Positions 16,732 to 25,763 are shown, counted from the first letter of the stretch. The stretch: 64,000 nucleotides of DNA from Empedobacter sp036647415 (GCF_036647415.1 NZ_JAVXKG010000015.1:1-64000), one strand, 5' to 3'. The notes: a model not told the origin generated them from the letters alone. Program-made: numbers and translations.

Positions 16732-18408
16732 ATGAGATTAAAATTAATTATAACATTCATTATCTGCATACAAGCATTTTTTGTAAATGCACAAGAAACG
16801 TATCAAATTACATACGAACGTATTTCTAATGGTAAAAAAATTGAAGAGAGTAATCCTATTCAAGTTTTAGCAAATACCAAAGAAACAATTATTGGTACGC
16901 AAAATAGCTTTAATCAATCAGGTAAATTTCCGAATGAACTATTTTATTTCAATAAAGATAAATCGCCTGTCATTTCATCTATCACTCAATTTGATTCAAT
17001 TCATTCTATTATTAGTAATGATTCAATTTCTTTTAATAAAGCTGTATTTACACTTACAAAAGAAACAAAACGTATTTTGGGATTGCGTTGTAAAAAAGCT
17101 ACAACTTCTATTAATTCTAACACAATTGATGTTTGGTACGTTGACAATATGAACCTGAATGCAGCACCAACAACGGTTGGACTAAATCTTGGTTTTGTTT
17201 TGGAATTGACACGTAACAATAATTCTACTATTCGTGCCGTGAAAATTGAACGTGAAAAAGATATTATTCCATCACAATTTATTACAAAAGAATTGGTACA
17301 ACCCGCTTTAGACCTATTAACCTACAAGGAAATTATCTGGAAAAGTAAGTTTATGGATATTAATTTATTAAAAAATCAACAGATTAATTTTAGTAAAGAG
17401 TTTCCTTCTAATGATTCTATTTATCGCTTTGCAAATGGAACAGTTGTCGTAAGAAAAATAAAAATACCACAGATAAAAAGTGGAAGTCAAATTTTCTTAA
17501 ACGTTACTCAACAATCTAATGGCGATGCGTACGACAGAACGGGTTCTGTGTTTCTTATTCCTCAAAACTCTGAAATTACTTTTTTAGATGGTTTACAAAA
17601 AGGAATTAATCAATTACCTATTTATACAAACGGTAATGGTAAAAAATATCAAGGCTATTTTACAACAGATAAATACACATCAAACATTGAATTGATGCGC
17701 TTTTTTACGCCTTTCGGAATCAATAAATTCAATCACATACAAATCAAAAATCAAGATTGGGAAACAGAAGCAAAATATCGTCAAGAAATATCTGAATTTC
17801 AATCTGTCTTGTCTAATCAAGAAGTTTTAATCGGTTTTTTTATTGGAAATTACGATCAAGGCGGACATACAATTTCTGCTAATATAACGGTTCATCCATC
17901 AAGTGGATCAACACTTCCTAATCAAAAAGTTCAGTCAGTTTTCAATACGGTTAATGTGATGGAAATGGCTGGACAAGAGTATCCATCGTTATTTGATGAT
18001 GCAAATGGATTTACAGTAGAGTTTACTTTAAAAGAGGATTTTACTAATGCTAAACTGCGTTTTATAACAACTGGTCATGGTGGTTGGGAAAATGGAGATG
18101 AATTTGTACCAAAAGAAAATACGGTTTTTGTAGACAATCAAAAAGTATTCAATACTATTCCTTGGCGACAAGATTGTGGCTCATATCGTGCTTATAATCC
18201 AGCTTCAGGTAATTTTGATAATGGTTTATCTTCTTCAGATTATAGTCGTTCTAATTGGTGCCCAGGAACAATTACAAATCCTTATTTTATCCATTTAGGG
18301 AATTTAAAAGCTGGGAAACATACCGTAAAAATAATTATTCCACAAGGAAAACCAGAAGGAAATAGCTTTAGTTATTGGAATGTTTCGGGTGTTTTGTTGG
18401 GAGAGTAA
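16732..18408 (+). CDS. Secreted PNGase F-type peptide-N-glycosidase with extra N-terminal domain
   Basis: 558 residues with a signal peptide (residues 1-20, cut near VNAQ). The C-terminal ~350 residues follow PNGase F, which cleaves N-glycans from asparagine. Asp268 in DAYDRTGSVF matches the catalytic Asp of EWDRYANVYV; GHGGWENGDEF carries the likely Glu (Glu457); and SRSNWCPGTI matches the family's RAGWCPGM. The N-terminal region (about 21-190), with TKRILGLRCKKA, DVWYVDNMNL and GLNLGFVLEL, resembles a GLPGLI-family fold and corresponds in position to the bowl domain of PNGase F-II enzymes. No T9SS tail is visible. Probably takes glycans from host or environmental glycoproteins. Confidence 0.82.
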   Translation: MRLKLIITFIICIQAFFVNAQETYQITYERISNGKKIEESNPIQVLANTKETIIGTQNSFNQSGKFPNELFYFNKDKSPVISSITQFDSIHSIISNDSISFNKAVFTLTKETKRILGLRCKKATTSINSNTIDVWYVDNMNLNAAPTTVGLNLGFVLELTRNNNSTIRAVKIEREKDIIPSQFITKELVQPALDLLTYKEIIWKSKFMDINLLKNQQINFSKEFPSNDSIYRFANGTVVVRKIKIPQIKSGSQIFLNVTQQSNGDAYDRTGSVFLIPQNSEITFLDGLQKGINQLPIYTNGNGKKYQGYFTTDKYTSNIELMRFFTPFGINKFNHIQIKNQDWETEAKYRQEISEFQSVLSNQEVLIGFFIGNYDQGGHTISANITVHPSSGSTLPNQKVQSVFNTVNVMEMAGQEYPSLFDDANGFTVEFTLKEDFTNAKLRFITTGHGGWENGDEFVPKENTVFVDNQKVFNTIPWRQDCGSYRAYNPASGNFDNGLSSSDYSRSNWCPGTITNPYFIHLGNLKAGKHTVKIIIPQGKPEGNSFSYWNVSGVLLGE

Positions 18409-18528
18409 ACAAATAAATTTTAAAAAATTAGTGATATAATCAGGTATTTTCAGTATTAAATCAAATCATTAAAATATTGTATATAAGCTAAATAACTCGT
18501 AATTTAATCGTCCCAAACTTTTAAATTT

Positions 18529-18789
18529 ATGAAAAAGATAGAATTTACCTCCCAAGAACTCTCAATTTTGTTAGAAAAGGTTCAGAATTGTTTTGAAGAT
18601 TTGAATTATAAAATTACCAAAGATGATTTAATGTCTGATAAAGACGTGATGGAATTATTTGATTGTTGTCCTAAAACATTAGAAAAGTTAAAGACCAATG
18701 GTGAAATAAAGTATTTTAAGCTTGGTAGTAGATGTTACTATTTGAAAATGATGATTTATTTGCAGATTTTAGAGAAATATAATGACTAA
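18529..18789 (+). CDS. Small helix-turn-helix (excisionase-like) protein
   Basis: 86 residues. MSDKDVMELFDCCPKTLEKLKTNGEIKYFKLGSRCYYL matches in outline the HTH_17/excisionase-type winged helix found in mobile elements and small regulators; only part of that stretch is decisive (DVMELF, TLEKLKTNGEI, YFKLGSR). No recombinase is next to it, so it may be a relic or a stand-alone regulator. It shares a 14-bp inverted-repeat terminator with the convergent DUF6266 gene. Confidence 0.65.
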   Translation: MKKIEFTSQELSILLEKVQNCFEDLNYKITKDDLMSDKDVMELFDCCPKTLEKLKTNGEIKYFKLGSRCYYLKMMIYLQILEKYND

Positions 18790-18834
18790 AGAGTTAAACT
18801 GAATTATAGATCTATACCATTTTAACTCTTTAGT
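18785..18834. terminator. 14-bp perfect inverted repeat between convergent HTH and DUF6266 genes
   Basis: ACTAAAGAGTTAAA at 18785-18798 and TTTAACTCTTTAGT at 18821-18834 are perfect inverses with a 22-base loop. It overlaps the HTH stop. It probably acts as a shared terminator, although T tracts are short. Confidence 0.6.
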
Positions 18835-18848
18835 AAATCTTACTTTTT

Positions 18849-19490
18849 CTATGTCGTAATACTGCCAAGATAGATTGAATTGGATACTGAAAGTTCATCT
18901 ATTGCACGAAAAGCTATCCAAAAATGGAGTACTTTTCCTAATTGATAGTTCGTCAGATTTAATGTATACGTTTCATCAAGACGAGGAGCAGCATTCTCTA
19001 TAAAATTTGTATTGATTTCATTTTCAAAAGCTACTAATATTTGCAACATATCTGTTTCTCTATCTGGATTAGAGCCGGCATTGTTTTGCCAAGTAATTTC
19101 TATCGTATTAGGTGTAGGAATTGCTATTGAAGTAGGAATTACAGCCAATAAACCACCTTTTGCAAATGCAATTTTCGCATAATCTGGTACAATACTAAAT
19201 GTAGTATAGTCTATACCAAAGCTTGTTGTAAGATTTGTAAAAGCTTGGTTGTAGCATGATCGCATTCCTGTTCTGTATCCATAATGTTTGCAAGCAAAAG
19301 CTCTGTAAGAAACCATAAAATCTACACATACTTTCATACGATCTCGAACTAATTGTTGTTTTTCAGTTGGAGTTTTAGTTCGTTTACGTGGACGAATACG
19401 AGATATTTCGTGTCCGTTTATGTTGGCAATGACAACACGTCCAGTTCGCCCACTTGAGCCAGATAATAAAGAGTCATAAATTTTTCCCAT
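18849..19490 (-). CDS. DUF6266-family protein
   Basis: 213 residues. The start GKIYDSLLSGSSGRTGRVV, then RIRPRKRTKTPTEKQQLVRDRM, and GIDYTTFSIVPDYAKIAFAKGGL match the Bacteroidota DUF6266 proteins as I remember them. No signal peptide or membrane segment is evident. Function unknown; such genes are typically accessory and variable between strains, which fits the position beside short repeats and the CRISPR locus. Confidence 0.7.
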   Translation of the reverse strand: MGKIYDSLLSGSSGRTGRVVIANINGHEISRIRPRKRTKTPTEKQQLVRDRMKVCVDFMVSYRAFACKHYGYRTGMRSCYNQAFTNLTTSFGIDYTTFSIVPDYAKIAFAKGGLLAVIPTSIAIPTPNTIEITWQNNAGSNPDRETDMLQILVAFENEINTNFIENAAPRLDETYTLNLTNYQLGKVLHFWIAFRAIDELSVSNSIYLGSITT

Positions 19491-19816
19491 TTTATAATGT
19501 TTTAAGGGTTGTTATGTAAAGTTGTGAAAACTATTGGGACAAAAATTCTATTTACCAAAATTTACTGAAATTTGCTTTATTTTACTATAATTTACCTGTT
19601 TTTACTTTTTTTATAACACGTAATAAATTGAAAATAAACACGATGGATATTCATCTTTTGATATTCTTTAGGTTTTGTTTATCCATTCTGTATCTTTTCG
19701 TTAACCATTCTATATTGACGAAAGTACCACGAGATATTCATGGTTTATCTTGGTAGGTCTTTAAGTTGGGAAGTTGGTAGGTTTTTAAGTTGTTTTTACA
19801 ATCCTATATTCTGTCC

Positions 19817-19857
19817 AAAAAAACACTCCCCTTACCCCTTCAAGAGGGGATTTTTTT
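19817..19857. terminator. Terminator-like hairpin in the accessory stretch
   Basis: TCCCCT (19827-19832) pairs with AGGGGA (19845-19850), flanked by A7 and T7; loop of 12 bases. No gene ends close by. Confidence 0.45.
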
Positions 19858-19909
19858 ATTAGTTAGTTTCAAGTTGGTAGGTTTTTAAATTTTTAAGGTG
19901 ATGATGAGA

Positions 19910-19940
19910 AACTGAAATGAGTTTAGGTTGACAGAGGTGT
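19910..19940. repeat. REP-like palindrome, copy 1 (left of the CRISPR-Cas locus)
   Basis: GAAACTGAAATGAGTTTAGG followed by TTGACAGAGG. Copy 2 is at 26888-26920. The form (imperfect hairpin, then TGACAGAGG) resembles repeated extragenic palindromes common in Bacteroidota. Confidence 0.5.
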
Positions 19941-20014
19941 TTTTATGCTGATTTAAGAAAAAATATATTCCCACACCTAACTCGAAAGGAATTTAGCAGT
20001 TGATATATAGACAT

Positions 20015-20087
20015 AAAAAAGCCCCGCAGATAGGCGAGGCACTAAATGTTTTCACAACGGAATAATCCTTATTGTGAGTTCCTTTCA
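20015..20087 (-). ncRNA. tracrRNA of the type II-C CRISPR-Cas9 system
   Basis: On the minus strand, 5' to 3': the anti-repeat TGAAAGGAACTCACAA (20087-20072) is 16 bases identical to repeat positions 31-46, so it pairs with crRNA transcribed from the minus strand of the array. A nexus-like AAGGATTATTCC hairpin follows, then CGTTGTGAAAACATTTA as in other II-C tracrRNAs, and a terminator GCCTCGC/GCGGGGC plus T6 (20040-20015). The promoter is TTG-N19-TACATTTG (20120-20091), so transcription should start almost exactly at the anti-repeat, giving about 70-73 nt. It reads away from cas9. Exact ends are predicted. Confidence 0.88.
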
Positions 20088-20090
20088 TTA

Positions 20091-20120
20091 CAAATGTAGA
20101 TTAATAAATTTAATCCACAA
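20091..20120 (-). promoter_or_regulatory. tracrRNA promoter
   Basis: On the minus strand TTG (20120-20118), 19 bases, then TACATTTG (20098-20091): an exact match to the Bacteroidota TTG-N19-TAnnTTTG consensus, 4-7 bases before the anti-repeat. Confidence 0.8.
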
Positions 20121-20135
20121 TACGGGAAACCGTAA
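20120..20135. promoter_or_regulatory. Palindrome ATACG-N6-CGTAA between tracrRNA and cas9
   Basis: The sequence ATACGGGAAACCGTAA is almost the same as that at 4522-4537. It abuts the -33 element of the tracrRNA promoter and lies 43 bases before the cas9 ATG, so a bound protein could affect both. As RNA it would also form a 5-bp stem with a GAAA loop. Function inferred. Confidence 0.45.
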
Positions 20136-20178
20136 ATTTTGTTTCTTTTTTCTTCTTAAATTAGAAGCAAAAGACTTT

Positions 20179-23100
20179 ATGACTAAAAATATACTCGGAT
20201 TAGACCTCGGAACCAACTCAATTGGTTGGGCGTTGATTCAGCAAGACTTTGAAAATAAGCAAGGTAATATCTTAGGAATGGGAAGTAGAATTATTCCAAT
20301 GTCTCAAGATATTTTAGGAAAATTTGGAGAAGGAAATTCTATTTCTCAAACAGCAGAACGTACTGGTTATCGTGGAGTTCGTCGATTGAGAGAGCGTCAT
20401 TTGTTACGTCGTGAGCGTTTGCATCGCGTTTTGCATTTGTTAGGTTTCTTACCAAAACATTATGATGAGCAGATTGATTTTACTAAACGTTTTGGTAAAT
20501 TCATCAATCAAGCTGAACCAAAATTAGCATTTCATACAGAGTTTCTTTTTAAGAATTCTTTCAATGAAATGTTAGAAGATTTTAAGCAAAATCAACCCGA
20601 ATTTCTTAAAGATAAAAATGGAAATGATTGTTTAATTCCTTACGATTGGACTATTTATTATTTACGAAAAAAAGCTTTAACTCAAAAAATTGAAAAAGAT
20701 GAATTAGCTTGGTTGATTCTTAATTTTAATCAAAAACGTGGATATTACCAGTTGAGAGGTGAAGAAGAGGAAGAAAACCCAAATAAATTAGTTGAATTTC
20801 ATTCTTTGAAAATTGTTGATGTTATACCTGATGCTGAAACCAATAAAAAAGGAGAAATTTGGTATTCTTTGCATTTAGAAAATGGTTGGATTTACAGACG
20901 ATCGAGCAAGATTTCTATGGACGATTGGAAAGATAAAGTGCGTGATTTTATAGTTACCACAGATTTGAATGATGATGGAACGGAAAAATTAGATAAAGAA
21001 GGGTTGGTAAAACGTAGTTTTCGTGCACCAAGTGCAGAAGATTGGACTTTATTAAAAAAGAAAACCGAACAAGACATTAATCAATCTCAAAAAACTGTAG
21101 GAACTTATATTTATGAGAATCTATTACTGAATCCTAAACAGAAAATAAAAGGAAAACTGGTTCGTACCATTGAGCGTAAATTTTATAAACAGGAATTAGA
21201 ACAAATTCTAAAAACTCAAAAAGAATTTCATACAGAGTTACAAAATGAAAATTTGTTACAAGATTGTGTTCGAGAATTATATAAAAATAACGAACAACAT
21301 CAACAAATTTTAGATTCAAAAGATTTCGTGCATTTGTTTTTGAATGATATAATCTTTTATCAACGCCCTTTGAAAAGCCAAAAATTTGGTATTTCAAATT
21401 GTACTTTAGAGTTTAGGAAATCAAAAAATGAAAACGGAGAAGAAATTATTCGTCCGCTAAAAGTTCTTGCGAAATCAAATCCTTATTTTCAAGAATTTAG
21501 ATTGCTGCAATGGTTGCAAAATTTGGCTATTTATACCAAAGATGATGATAAAAATGTAACAAATAATTTCTTAAATTCTACACAAGATTGGGAAAATTTG
21601 TTGTATTGGTTAAACTCTAAAAAAGAAATTAAACAAGATGCTTTAATAAAATTCTTACTTGATGGCAATGGTTTAAAAGGAAAAGCTTTAAATGATGAAG
21701 TGGTAAAATACCGTTGGAATTACGTTCAAGACAAAGATTATCCTGGAAATGAAACCCGAAATTTAATTCAATCTCGTTTAGATAAAGTAGAAAATGCGCC
21801 AAAAGATTTTCTAAATTTTGAAAATGAAATGGCTTTATGGCACATCATTTATTCGGTAAACGATAAAATTGAGTATGAAAAAGCGTTAAAAACTTTCGCC
21901 AATAAAAAAGGTTTGCAGGAAACAACTTTTATAGATGCTTTCAAGAAATTTCCTCCTTTCAAAAGTGATTATGGTAGTTTTTCGGAAAAAGCAATCAAAA
22001 AACTATTGCCTTTGATGCGTTTCGGAAATCAATGGAATTGGGAAAATATTGACCAAAATTCTAAAGAAAGAATCGAAAAAATAATCACTGGCGAATATGA
22101 TGAAAATATCAAAGATCGTGTTCGTGAAAAAGCAAAACATCTTAATTCTGAAGATGATTTTCAAGCTTTACCATTGTGGTTAGCTCAATATGTGGTTTAT
22201 GGGCGACATTCTGAGGCATCTATTGCAGGAAAATGGAATTCTGTAGAGGATTTGAATCAATTTTTAGAAGATTTTAAACAACATTCACTACGAAATCCAA
22301 TTGTAGAGCAAGTAATTACCGAAACTTTGCGTGTGGTAAAAGATATTTGGAACCATTATGGAAAAGGAGCGAAAGATTTCTTTACTGAAATTCATATCGA
22401 ATTAGGTCGTGAAATGAAAAATACAGCAGATGATCGTAAACGCATTACAGCAACGGTTACAGATAATGAGAATACCAATTTGCGTATCAAAGCTTTGTTG
22501 GCAGAAATGGCGTTAGATACAAAAGTAGATAATGTTCGACCATATTCGCCAATGCAACAAGAAATTTTGAAGATTTACGAAGAAGGTGTTTTGAATGCCG
22601 AAGAAAATATTGATGAAGATATTCTGAAAATTAGTAAAACTGCTCAACCATCTAATTCTGATTTAAAACGATATAAATTGTGGTTAGAACAAAAATATCG
22701 TTCGCCTTATACGGGACAAATTATTCCATTGAATAAATTGTTTACACCAGAATACGAGATTGAACACATTATACCACAAAGTCGCTATTTTGATGATAGT
22801 ATGAGCAATAAAGTGATTTGCGAATCGGCTGTAAATAAACTGAAAGACAATCAATTAGGCTTTGAATTTATTAAGAAATTTCATGGATATAAGGTTTCTG
22901 ATAAAATGACTATTTTGGAAGTTTCTGAATATGAAGATTTTGTAAAACAGAATTATGATAAAAACAGAGGGAAACGCAACAAGTTATTGTTAGAAGATAT
23001 TCCTGAAAAAATGATTGAACGTCAGTTGAATGATACGCGTTATATCAGCAAATATGTTACACAATTATTATCGAATATTGTTCGTGATGATAAAACTGGA

Positions 23101-24489
23101 AGTAAAGATGACGGCGTAAATTCAAAAAATATTGTACCAGGAAATGGAAAAATTACCACAAGATTAAAACAAGATTGGGGATTGAACGACATTTGGAATG
23201 ACTTGGTTTTACCACGTTTTGAACGAATGAATATTTTGACTAATTCAACAGATTTTACATCAAAAAATACGCACGGAAAAATAATTCCTACAGTTCCTAT
23301 TGAGTTATCAAAAGGATTTTCTAAAAAACGTATCGATCATCGCCATCACGCAATGGATGCATTAGTTATTGCCTGTGCAACGAGAGATCATGTGAATTTA
23401 TTGAATAATGAAAGTGCTTTGCCAAAGAAAAATAAAACAAAAGATGAGCAAAAGAAATTTAGATTTGATTTACAACGCAATCTGAGAATACAAGAAACGT
23501 ATTTAGATAAAGACGGTGTGGAAAGAACTGCCTTTAAAGGTTTTAAAAAACCTTGGGAAACTTTTACAGAAGATAGTCGTAATTCCTTGCAAAATATTGT
23601 AATTAGTTTCAAACAAAACCTCCGTGTTATTAATAAAGCAACCAATTATTATGAAAAAATTGAGAATGGTAAAAAGGTAAAAGTTGAACAAAAAGGTACA
23701 AATTGGGCTGTAAGAAAACCGTTACACAAAGAAACGGTTTCGGGGCAAGTACATTTGGATAGAATAAAAGTGGCGAAAGGAAAAATATTAACAGCTACTC
23801 GTAAATCTTTAGATGCTACATTTAATGAAAAAAGTATTTTATCAATTACCGATACAGGAATACAAAAGATTTTATTGAATTATCTAAAAGTAAAAGACAA
23901 CAAACCAGAAATTGCATTTTCACCAGAAGGAATTGAAGAATTAAATAATAATATAAGCCTTTACAACGATGGAAAATCTCATCAGCCTATTTTAAAGGTT
24001 CGTGTTTTTGAGCAAGGTAGTAAGTTTTCTTTAGGAGAAACAGGAAATAAAACAACAAAATTTGTAGAAGCTGCAAAAGGAACCAATTTGTTTTTCGGAA
24101 TTTATGAAGATAAAACAGGAAAACGCAGTTATGAAACCATTCCTTTAAATGTTGTTATCGAAAGACAAAAACAAGGTTTACAAGCCGTTCCCGAAACCAA
24201 TGAAAAAGGACAACAGTTATTATATACCTTATCTCCAAATGATTTAGTTTATGTTCCAGTTGAAGGTGTTTTTGATGAGAATAAAATAAATGTAGAGCAA
24301 ATTTATAAAGTGGTGAGTTTTTCTACTTATCAATGCTTTTTTATACAAAATAAAATTTCTACAACTATTGTAAATAAAGTGGAATTTTCTGCTTTAAATA
24401 AAATGGAAAAGTCAATTGATGGTATTATGATAAAAGAATTTTGCATCAAACTCAAAGTGGATAGATTAGGAAATATTTCAAAAGCTTAA
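20179..24489 (+). CDS. cas9: CRISPR-associated endonuclease Cas9, type II-C
   Basis: RNA-guided DNA nuclease of 1436 residues counted from the ATG at 20179. An upstream in-frame GTG at 20074 is rejected because the extension covers the tracrRNA promoter and adds no domain. RuvC-I is NILGLDLGTNSIGWAL with Asp9, followed by the Arg-rich bridge helix (GVRRLRERHLLRRERL). RuvC-II is IHIELGRE with Glu741. The HNH domain has EIEHIIPQSRYFDDS with His863 and then MSNKVICES; RuvC-III is RIDHRHHAMDAL with His1057 and Asp1060. Both nuclease sites look intact, so it should be active. The C-terminal ~300 residues should hold the PAM-reading domain; the PAM cannot be read here. Operon with cas1 (4-base gap) and cas2. 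Confidence 0.97.
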   Translation: MTKNILGLDLGTNSIGWALIQQDFENKQGNILGMGSRIIPMSQDILGKFGEGNSISQTAERTGYRGVRRLRERHLLRRERLHRVLHLLGFLPKHYDEQIDFTKRFGKFINQAEPKLAFHTEFLFKNSFNEMLEDFKQNQPEFLKDKNGNDCLIPYDWTIYYLRKKALTQKIEKDELAWLILNFNQKRGYYQLRGEEEEENPNKLVEFHSLKIVDVIPDAETNKKGEIWYSLHLENGWIYRRSSKISMDDWKDKVRDFIVTTDLNDDGTEKLDKEGLVKRSFRAPSAEDWTLLKKKTEQDINQSQKTVGTYIYENLLLNPKQKIKGKLVRTIERKFYKQELEQILKTQKEFHTELQNENLLQDCVRELYKNNEQHQQILDSKDFVHLFLNDIIFYQRPLKSQKFGISNCTLEFRKSKNENGEEIIRPLKVLAKSNPYFQEFRLLQWLQNLAIYTKDDDKNVTNNFLNSTQDWENLLYWLNSKKEIKQDALIKFLLDGNGLKGKALNDEVVKYRWNYVQDKDYPGNETRNLIQSRLDKVENAPKDFLNFENEMALWHIIYSVNDKIEYEKALKTFANKKGLQETTFIDAFKKFPPFKSDYGSFSEKAIKKLLPLMRFGNQWNWENIDQNSKERIEKIITGEYDENIKDRVREKAKHLNSEDDFQALPLWLAQYVVYGRHSEASIAGKWNSVEDLNQFLEDFKQHSLRNPIVEQVITETLRVVKDIWNHYGKGAKDFFTEIHIELGREMKNTADDRKRITATVTDNENTNLRIKALLAEMALDTKVDNVRPYSPMQQEILKIYEEGVLNAEENIDEDILKISKTAQPSNSDLKRYKLWLEQKYRSPYTGQIIPLNKLFTPEYEIEHIIPQSRYFDDSMSNKVICESAVNKLKDNQLGFEFIKKFHGYKVSDKMTILEVSEYEDFVKQNYDKNRGKRNKLLLEDIPEKMIERQLNDTRYISKYVTQLLSNIVRDDKTGSKDDGVNSKNIVPGNGKITTRLKQDWGLNDIWNDLVLPRFERMNILTNSTDFTSKNTHGKIIPTVPIELSKGFSKKRIDHRHHAMDALVIACATRDHVNLLNNESALPKKNKTKDEQKKFRFDLQRNLRIQETYLDKDGVERTAFKGFKKPWETFTEDSRNSLQNIVISFKQNLRVINKATNYYEKIENGKKVKVEQKGTNWAVRKPLHKETVSGQVHLDRIKVAKGKILTATRKSLDATFNEKSILSITDTGIQKILLNYLKVKDNKPEIAFSPEGIEELNNNISLYNDGKSHQPILKVRVFEQGSKFSLGETGNKTTKFVEAAKGTNLFFGIYEDKTGKRSYETIPLNVVIERQKQGLQAVPETNEKGQQLLYTLSPNDLVYVPVEGVFDENKINVEQIYKVVSFSTYQCFFIQNKISTTIVNKVEFSALNKMEKSIDGIMIKEFCIKLKVDRLGNISKA

Positions 24490-24493
24490 CATT

Positions 24494-25384
24494 ATGCTAA
24501 AACGTACCATTTATATCGGAAATCCATCATATTTGAAATTGAAAGATAATCAGTTAAAAATAGAAGATGGAATAACAAAGGAGTTGAAAGGTTCTGTGGC
24601 TGTGGAAGATTTAGGTTTTTTGGTATTAGATCATTATCAAATTACATTAAGTCATCAATTAATCATCGCTTTACAACAACATAATGTCGCGATTATTAGC
24701 TGTGATGAAAGTCATTTACCTTTGGGATTGATGTTGCCTATAAGTGGTCACGTGGAGCATAGTGAACGGTTGAAACATCAAATTAATTTGTCTGAACCGT
24801 TGAAAAAGCAATTGTGGAAACAAACTGTTGAGGCAAAAATCTATCAACAGAAAGCTTTGTTGTCAAAATTTGGTTATGTATCTGAACCTATGCAAACTTA
24901 TATGACAAATGTAAAATCTGGGGACACAAGTAATATGGAGGGTATTGCAGCACAACATTATTGGAAACAACTTTTCGAGAATTTTACACGAGAACGAGGT
25001 GGTGATGCACCTAATAATTATCTCAATTTTGGCTATTCAATTTTAAGAAGTATGGTGGCTCGTGCGTTGGTAAGTTCGGGACTAAATCCAACTATCGGAA
25101 TTTTTCATCGCAATAAATACAATGCTTATTGCCTTGCCGATGATATTATGGAGCCTTATCGCCCGTACGTGGACGAGTTGGTTTTGGAATGGTTGAGCAA
25201 GCCTTTTCGACCTACAGAGTTATCAAAAGAAGCGAAAACGCATTTACTAAAAATTGCGACAAAAGATGTAAAAATTGATGGACTAACTCGACCTTTATTG
25301 GTTGCTGTAAGTTCTACAACAAGTTCGTTATATAAGTGTATGACAGGAGAACAGCGAACGATTCGTTATCCAGAATTTACATGA
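24494..25384 (+). CDS. cas1: CRISPR-associated endonuclease Cas1, type II
   Basis: The integrase subunit of the spacer-acquisition complex with Cas2. At 296 residues it is full length. The three metal-binding residues are in the expected places: Glu149 (NMEGIAAQHYW), His205 (GIFHRNKYN) and Glu220 (DDIMEPYRPYVDE). The N-terminal beta domain starts RTIYIGNPSYLKLKDNQL. The stop overlaps the cas2 start as ATGA, indicating coupled translation. Intact, so the locus should be able to acquire spacers; no csn2 or cas4 is present, as expected for II-C. Confidence 0.97.
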   Translation: MLKRTIYIGNPSYLKLKDNQLKIEDGITKELKGSVAVEDLGFLVLDHYQITLSHQLIIALQQHNVAIISCDESHLPLGLMLPISGHVEHSERLKHQINLSEPLKKQLWKQTVEAKIYQQKALLSKFGYVSEPMQTYMTNVKSGDTSNMEGIAAQHYWKQLFENFTRERGGDAPNNYLNFGYSILRSMVARALVSSGLNPTIGIFHRNKYNAYCLADDIMEPYRPYVDELVLEWLSKPFRPTELSKEAKTHLLKIATKDVKIDGLTRPLLVAVSSTTSSLYKCMTGEQRTIRYPEFT

Positions 25385-25719
25385 ATTTTTCACGCTATAA
25401 TGCATACCGAATTATGTGGGTACTTGTTTTATTTGATTTGCCAACAGAAACTAAAAAGCAACGAAGTCAGGCAACACGTTTCAGAAAAGATTTGTTGGAT
25501 GATGGCTTTACAATGTTTCAGTTTTCGATTTATCTTCGACATTGTCCAAGTAAAGAAAATGCGGATGTGCATATAAGGCGTGTTAAAAAATCTTTACCAC
25601 AACACGGCAAAGTTGGTATAATTTGTATTACTGATAAACAATTTGGACAAATGGAAATCTTTTTTTCTAAGCAACAAACAGATTTACCTTCGACACCACA
25701 ACAATTAGAACTATTTTAG
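25381..25719 (+). CDS. cas2: CRISPR-associated Cas2
   Basis: 112 residues counted from the ATG at 25381, which overlaps the cas1 stop by 4 bases; an upstream in-frame start at 25336 lies inside cas1 and is rejected. The ferredoxin-like fold starts with RIMWVLVLFDLPTETKKQR, with conserved Asp19 at the end of the first strand, and FQFSIYLRHCPSKENA follows. In acquisition Cas2 bridges two Cas1 dimers and measures the protospacer. It ends the cas operon at a strong terminator. Confidence 0.95.
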   Translation: MNFSRYNAYRIMWVLVLFDLPTETKKQRSQATRFRKDLLDDGFTMFQFSIYLRHCPSKENADVHIRRVKKSLPQHGKVGIICITDKQFGQMEIFFSKQQTDLPSTPQQLELF

Positions 25720-25725
25720 AAAAAG

Positions 25726-25763
25726 AAAAATCCTATAATCAACTTGAATTATAGGATTTTTTC
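25726..25763. terminator. Bidirectional terminator between the cas operon and the array
   Basis: TCCTATAAT and ATTATAGGA with an 8-base loop, flanked by A5 and T6. It can end the cas mRNA on the plus strand and the CRISPR transcript on the minus strand. Confidence 0.82.

Larger units (their letters stand above)
19491..20014. repeat. Gene-free accessory stretch with direct repeats, hairpin and REP-like element
   Basis: No credible ORF. Three copies of TTGGTAGGTnTTTAA occur at 19750, 19774 and 19874. A hairpin TCCCCT/AGGGGA between A7 and T7 tracts (19817-19857) looks like a bidirectional terminator, and a REP-like palindrome is near 19912. The tracrRNA terminator begins at 20015. Confidence 0.6.

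Noticed and set aside
20072..20160. tracrRNA on the plus strand, ending at the T-rich run near 20145
   Set aside because: On that strand the match corresponds to the wrong end of the repeat; nexus, terminator and promoter are all found on the minus strand.
20074..20178. Longer cas9 reading frame starting at a GTG
   Set aside because: The extension overlaps the tracrRNA promoter and anti-repeat and adds no Cas9-like residues; the ATG at 20179 gives the normal RuvC start.
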